Assembly: GCF_000708205.1 (NCBI RefSeq)
Contig: NW_014575555.1
Location: 308,689 to 372,688, forward strand
Origin: Mixia osmundae IAM 14324
Taxonomy: Eukaryota > Basidiomycota > Mixiomycetes > Mixiales > Mixiaceae
DNA: 64,000 nucleotides
Direction: 5' to 3'
In this document: positions 61,018 through 64,000 of the stretch, in pieces
Numbering within the stretch: position 1 is the first letter of the stretch
How the letters are laid out: every line of letters starts with the position of its first letter
Notes under the pieces: model-generated
Database searches by the model: none
What the model was told of the DNA's origin: nothing
Seen by the model: only the letters and a program-made list of their open reading frames with translations
Translations under genes and position numbers: made by a program

Positions 61018-62166
61018 ATGAAGGCAGGAGTGCTCCTGGCGATCGCAGCTGATTGCTATGCTCACAGAATTAATCTGCGCACTGTTGCACCATTCAGCGA
61101 TAGCGAGGTGATGAGAGAATCGCACGCGACGAGCGTGGTCTACGACAGTGTCCACCATGTCATTGACGTCGGGGTCGGAAGGATAGTGTACGACCACTGG
61201 TATACGTTGCTCGTCGATAGCGGGAGCTAGCTCACTGTGTATGGCACCAAGCCCCAGCAGCCGTATATTGGCAGTGCGGCCCAGGTCAAGACCAAGGCAA
61301 CGTGGAAACAAGCCTTCCTATCGGGTGGAGTCTTCTCCGGGAAATGGGCTCGAGATCAAGTCGATGGCTTGAGAATGTGAGATGTGCTGCTGATACTTTG
61401 TGAAGACCATGATTGCGCCCGATCTGGTTTCAGCAGCACAGAATCTGGGGTTGTCAAAAAGACCAGTACAGGCAGCGTGACGACCTGGCATGCTGGCATC
61501 TTCGCACTTGGTCCGCAAGCCGGACTGAAGGCTCAGATAGGCAGCGACAGATTCAGCACTTGGATGAACCAGGCGACTAGTGCGGGTGTCGTTTCAAGCA
61601 ACGTCGTTACTAACGACCTTGGCGGACTGTCACTTACATCGGTGCATGTCGATCTGGATACCGCTGTCGGCAAGCCAGTATCTGCCTTGTCTTGAGGCTG
61701 AGAAATGGCTCGTCAAGATTGGGTTGCCGCAGATTGGCTTCAACGGACGTATGCTAGTGGTCTCGGGCGCTTCGCTGTTTCTTCTCAGGCCGGCGGACAT
61801 ACAAATGATGATGAAGCGCATACCGGGCTCAAAGATTGTGGAATACACAAGCATCTTACTAGTTGCGGCTGACCATTTACCGAAGGTCTTGACATTTGTG
61901 GCGCTTCTCTCGTCATTGTTCGCGCTTCACTAGACTGAAGAATATCGGGACAGATTGGCAATCTGGAGTTCGCTTTGGAAGGCGAGAAGCAGCTCATGGG
62001 TGCGGCGACGAAGCGAGATTGGCACTGTCTTGTGTACACGACCTTTCAACAGATTGAAGGTATGCCGCAGGGCACTGGCGCGATCATGGGCTCAAAGGTG
62101 CTTCAACACCTTATCATCGTGCTCGACGACGACAAGCATCGCATCGGCTTCGCTGCTCGCAAGTGA
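61018..62166 (+). pseudogene. Aspartic protease pseudogene, array member 7
   Basis: The array layout is recognisable (exon 1 61018-61359, exon 2 from 61406, exon 3 61954-62166) but broken. An in-frame TAG at 61228-61230 directly follows the first motif LLVDSGS. Exon 2 needs frame changes near 61430 and near 61680 to stay aligned with its relatives. The second motif reads VVSG, so the catalytic Asp is gone. Exon 3 alone is still clean, ending VLDDDKHRIGFAARK. Signal peptide and start (MKAGVLLAIAADCYA) remain. Several independent lesions argue against sequencing error. It is closest to member 8. Confidence 0.9.
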
Positions 62167-62375
62167 CTGTAGACATCTTGAACAGCTTTACTTGGAAAGT
62201 TGTTTAGATTCATTTGGCTCTGCAAGACGAGCAAGGTAGGTTTCTCGTGCATTCGGCGTGACGCGAATTCCTTTATGAAATTGCAATAGCAGACTGCATG
62301 CAGTGACGCCAAAGGCTCGCCTCGACGCGGAGACTCGTCGCTAGTATCGTCGTCACTCGAGTGCGCGTCCTGGCA

Positions 62376-62381
62376 ACGCGT
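62376..62381 (+). promoter_or_regulatory. ACGCGT box upstream of array member 8
   Basis: ACGCGT in the context CAACGCGTTGC starts 72 bp before the ATG at 62448, sharing ten bases of context with the box at member 5 although the surrounding spacers differ. Confidence 0.4.
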
Positions 62382-62447
62382 TGCCCTGCCAAATCATTCT
62401 ATCCATCATGGCATTGCGATTCTCCTTCCTGTCCGCAAGCTGACGAA

Positions 62448-63594
62448 ATGAGGACGGCCGTGCTGCTGACGCTTGTGGCTAGCGCCTCTGCTCGCAAGGT
62501 CAGTTTGCGCGCTGTCACAAACCCGCGAGAGAGTAACATCGTCATCAACTCGCGCGCGACGAGTTTGGTTTACGACGATGTCCACTATGTCATGGATATC
62601 GGCGTGGGCAAATACGACGTCCATTGGTATACGCTGCTTGTCGATACCGGCAGCGAGCAGACGTTCTTCGGCACGAGTCCAAGACAGCCATATATCGGCA
62701 GCGCTTCGCAATCCAAGACAACCGCAACTTGGACACAAGCCTTTGTGTCGGGCGATTACTATTCTGGTCTTTGGGCACGAGACCAAGTCGGTGACCTGAC
62801 TTTCCTTATCTTGCTGCTCACGATTCAAGCAGACGACGATTGCGCCCGGTCTGGTCTTGGGAAGTACAGACTTTGGCATCGTGACAAAGATTGCACCGGG
62901 CAGCGCGACGCTCTTGGAGACTGGCGTCTTTGCTTTAGCTCCTCAGGCTGGCCTGGAGCAGAAAGTAGGTAGCGACAGATTCAGTACGTGGATGACCGCC
63001 GCGGCTGACGCTGGCGTCGTGCCACAAAACATCGTTACCATCGATCTCGGAGAGCCATCGCTCACTTTTGGCCATGTCGATTTGGAGAACGCTGTCGGCA
63101 CGCCGGTATACTTGTCTTGCCTCGAGGCTGAGAGATGGCTCGTCAAGATCAGTATGCCGGACATCGAGTTCGATGGGCCCATGTTGATCGATACAGGCGC
63201 ACCACTTTTCGTTCTGACGACAGCGGACATGCAGAAGATGATACAGCGCATACCAGGCTCAAAGATCCTAGAGGGCAGCAGGATTCTGCAGATTCCGAGC
63301 GACCATATACCGATGGACTTAACATTTGAGGCGCGGCTTCCGCTTTGACTGGCGCTCGCAGAGCTGATGCATCTGAGACAGATTGGCAACCTCAAATTTG
63401 TGCTGCCCGGCGAGAAGCAGCTCCTAGGCGCGCCGACGAGACGGGATTTCCACGGACTTGTGTTCTCGATCTTTCAGCAGATTGACACCATGCCGGATGG
63501 CGCTGGCGCTATCATGGGCTCAAAGGTCCTTCAGCATCTGATCGCTGTATTCGACGACGACAACCAGCGAATTGGTTTTGCCGCTCGCAAGTGA
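62448..63594 (+). CDS. Secreted aspartic protease, array member 8
   Basis: Exons 62448-62786, 62833-63330 and 63382-63594 give 349 aa. Signal peptide MRTAVLLTLVASASA. Catalytic motifs LLVDTGSEQTFFG and MLIDTGAPLFVL are intact. Other markers are GVFALAPQAGLEQKVG, STWMTAAADAGVV, NIVTIDLGEPSLTFG and VFDDDNQRIGFAARK. The intron 2 donor is not GT: the homologous position reads GAG|GCGCGG, a weak GC donor (or GA three bases upstream). The gene is otherwise free of lesions, so it may splice with reduced efficiency. Confidence 0.85.
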
Positions 63595-63882
63595 TCGTAG
63601 GCCTCGAATTCGATCAGCGTTGTATCTTTTTCATTCGATTTGTGCTCGCTCTGTTCATCATGTGAGGACGAATTATAAGTGGCCGGCGGGCATGCTACAG
63701 CAGCAAAGCTGCACGATCCCGAAAGCAATGACCGGCCTGCGGTTGGTGATAGGCCGCTATAGCTACGGATCACTCCGTCAATTGCATCGCTGCTTTGTCA
63801 AGCCGTGTCCAAGGCGTTGCCGCGCCGACGCCATTCTGCTCTTGCAAGCCTGCTTATTCTGCTAGCTTTGCAGACTGTTGAG

Positions 63883-64000
63883 ATGAAGGTCGGAATACTC
63901 TCGACGCTGGCAGCTGCTTGCTATGCTCGCAAAGTCAATCTACGCACAGTAACGCCATTCCGCGACAGCGAGGTCGCCGTAGAATCGCGCGCAACCAGAA
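63883..64000 (+). CDS. Aspartic protease, array member 9, cut by the window end
   Basis: The open frame begins at the ATG at 63883 with a signal peptide (MKVGILSTLAAACYA) followed by RKVNLRTVTPFRDSE, the same N-terminal pattern as members 7 and 8. Only 39 codons are inside the window and the catalytic motifs lie outside. The array therefore continues beyond base 64000. Confidence 0.8.
   Translation, partial: MKVGILSTLAAACYARKVNLRTVTPFRDSEVAVESRATR

Larger units (their letters stand above)
52148..64000 (+). repeat. Tandem array of aspartic protease paralogues
   Basis: Nine related genes plus one orphan exon, all on +, with start-to-start spacing of about 1.2-1.9 kb and no other genes between them. 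Exon 2 is 498 nt in most members. The spacers are 120-290 bp except the one holding the duplicated block. Divergence ranges from about 99% (duplicated tract) to clearly different, so the array has grown in several steps. Confidence 0.92.

Overview
This is nuclear DNA of a fungus, most likely a basidiomycete. The window is intron-rich but very compact: about 85 introns, nearly all 44-60 nt, with GTNNGT-type donors and CTGAC/CTAAC-like branch sites a few bases before the acceptor. Gene content is eukaryotic (cytoplasmic dynein heavy chain, complex I subunits, Cdc37, Ski3, Prp43, Mpe1, eIF6). Bidirectional promoters are often only 70-160 bp and convergent genes nearly touch. A small-genome Pucciniomycotina such as Mixia is a guess from this style; no species marker was seen. 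I assembled spliced models by hand from frame, splice sites and conserved motifs. In almost all of them the coding phase closes exactly.

Region 1 (1-52.0 kb) is housekeeping. In order: an open frame cut by the window start; MDR oxidoreductase (+); AMS1-type alpha-mannosidase (-); 4CL-like acyl-CoA ligase (+); FUT8-like type II membrane protein (-); NYN-domain protein (+); PRP43 helicase (-); complex I NDUFS7 (+); dynein heavy chain (-, 14.5 kb); complex I NDUFS3 (+); MPE1 3'-end processing factor (-); secreted KRE9/KNH-like protein (+); secreted heme-thiolate peroxidase (-); H2C2 zinc-motif protein (-); ER-luminal KDEL protein (-); CDC37 (+); IRC6/AAGAB-like protein (-); SKI3 (+); TIM9 (-); eIF6 (+); CAF16 ABC ATPase (-); unknown protein (+); MCP2/ADCK1-type mitochondrial kinase-like protein (-). 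Strands alternate almost perfectly, so most neighbours form divergent or convergent pairs.

Region 2 (52.1-64.0 kb) is quite different: a head-to-tail array, all on +, of nine secreted pepsin-fold (A1-like) aspartic protease genes plus one orphan 3' fragment. Exon structure is conserved (signal peptide and first Asp motif in exon 1, second Asp motif in a 498-nt exon 2, short exon 3). The array is evolving quickly. Two members have altered catalytic motifs (ESG/DTA; DIG), one is a pseudogene, one has a non-canonical GA splice donor, and a 646-bp block is copied at about 99% identity with one edge inside the catalytic Asp/Glu codon. The last gene runs off the window.

The best candidates for something new are the protease array with its putative pseudoproteases and a shared ACGCGT box 64-72 bp upstream of four start codons; an unusually high share of GC-AG introns in housekeeping genes; a 14-nt micro-exon supplying N2-cluster cysteines in NDUFS7; and a small KDEL-tailed ER protein.
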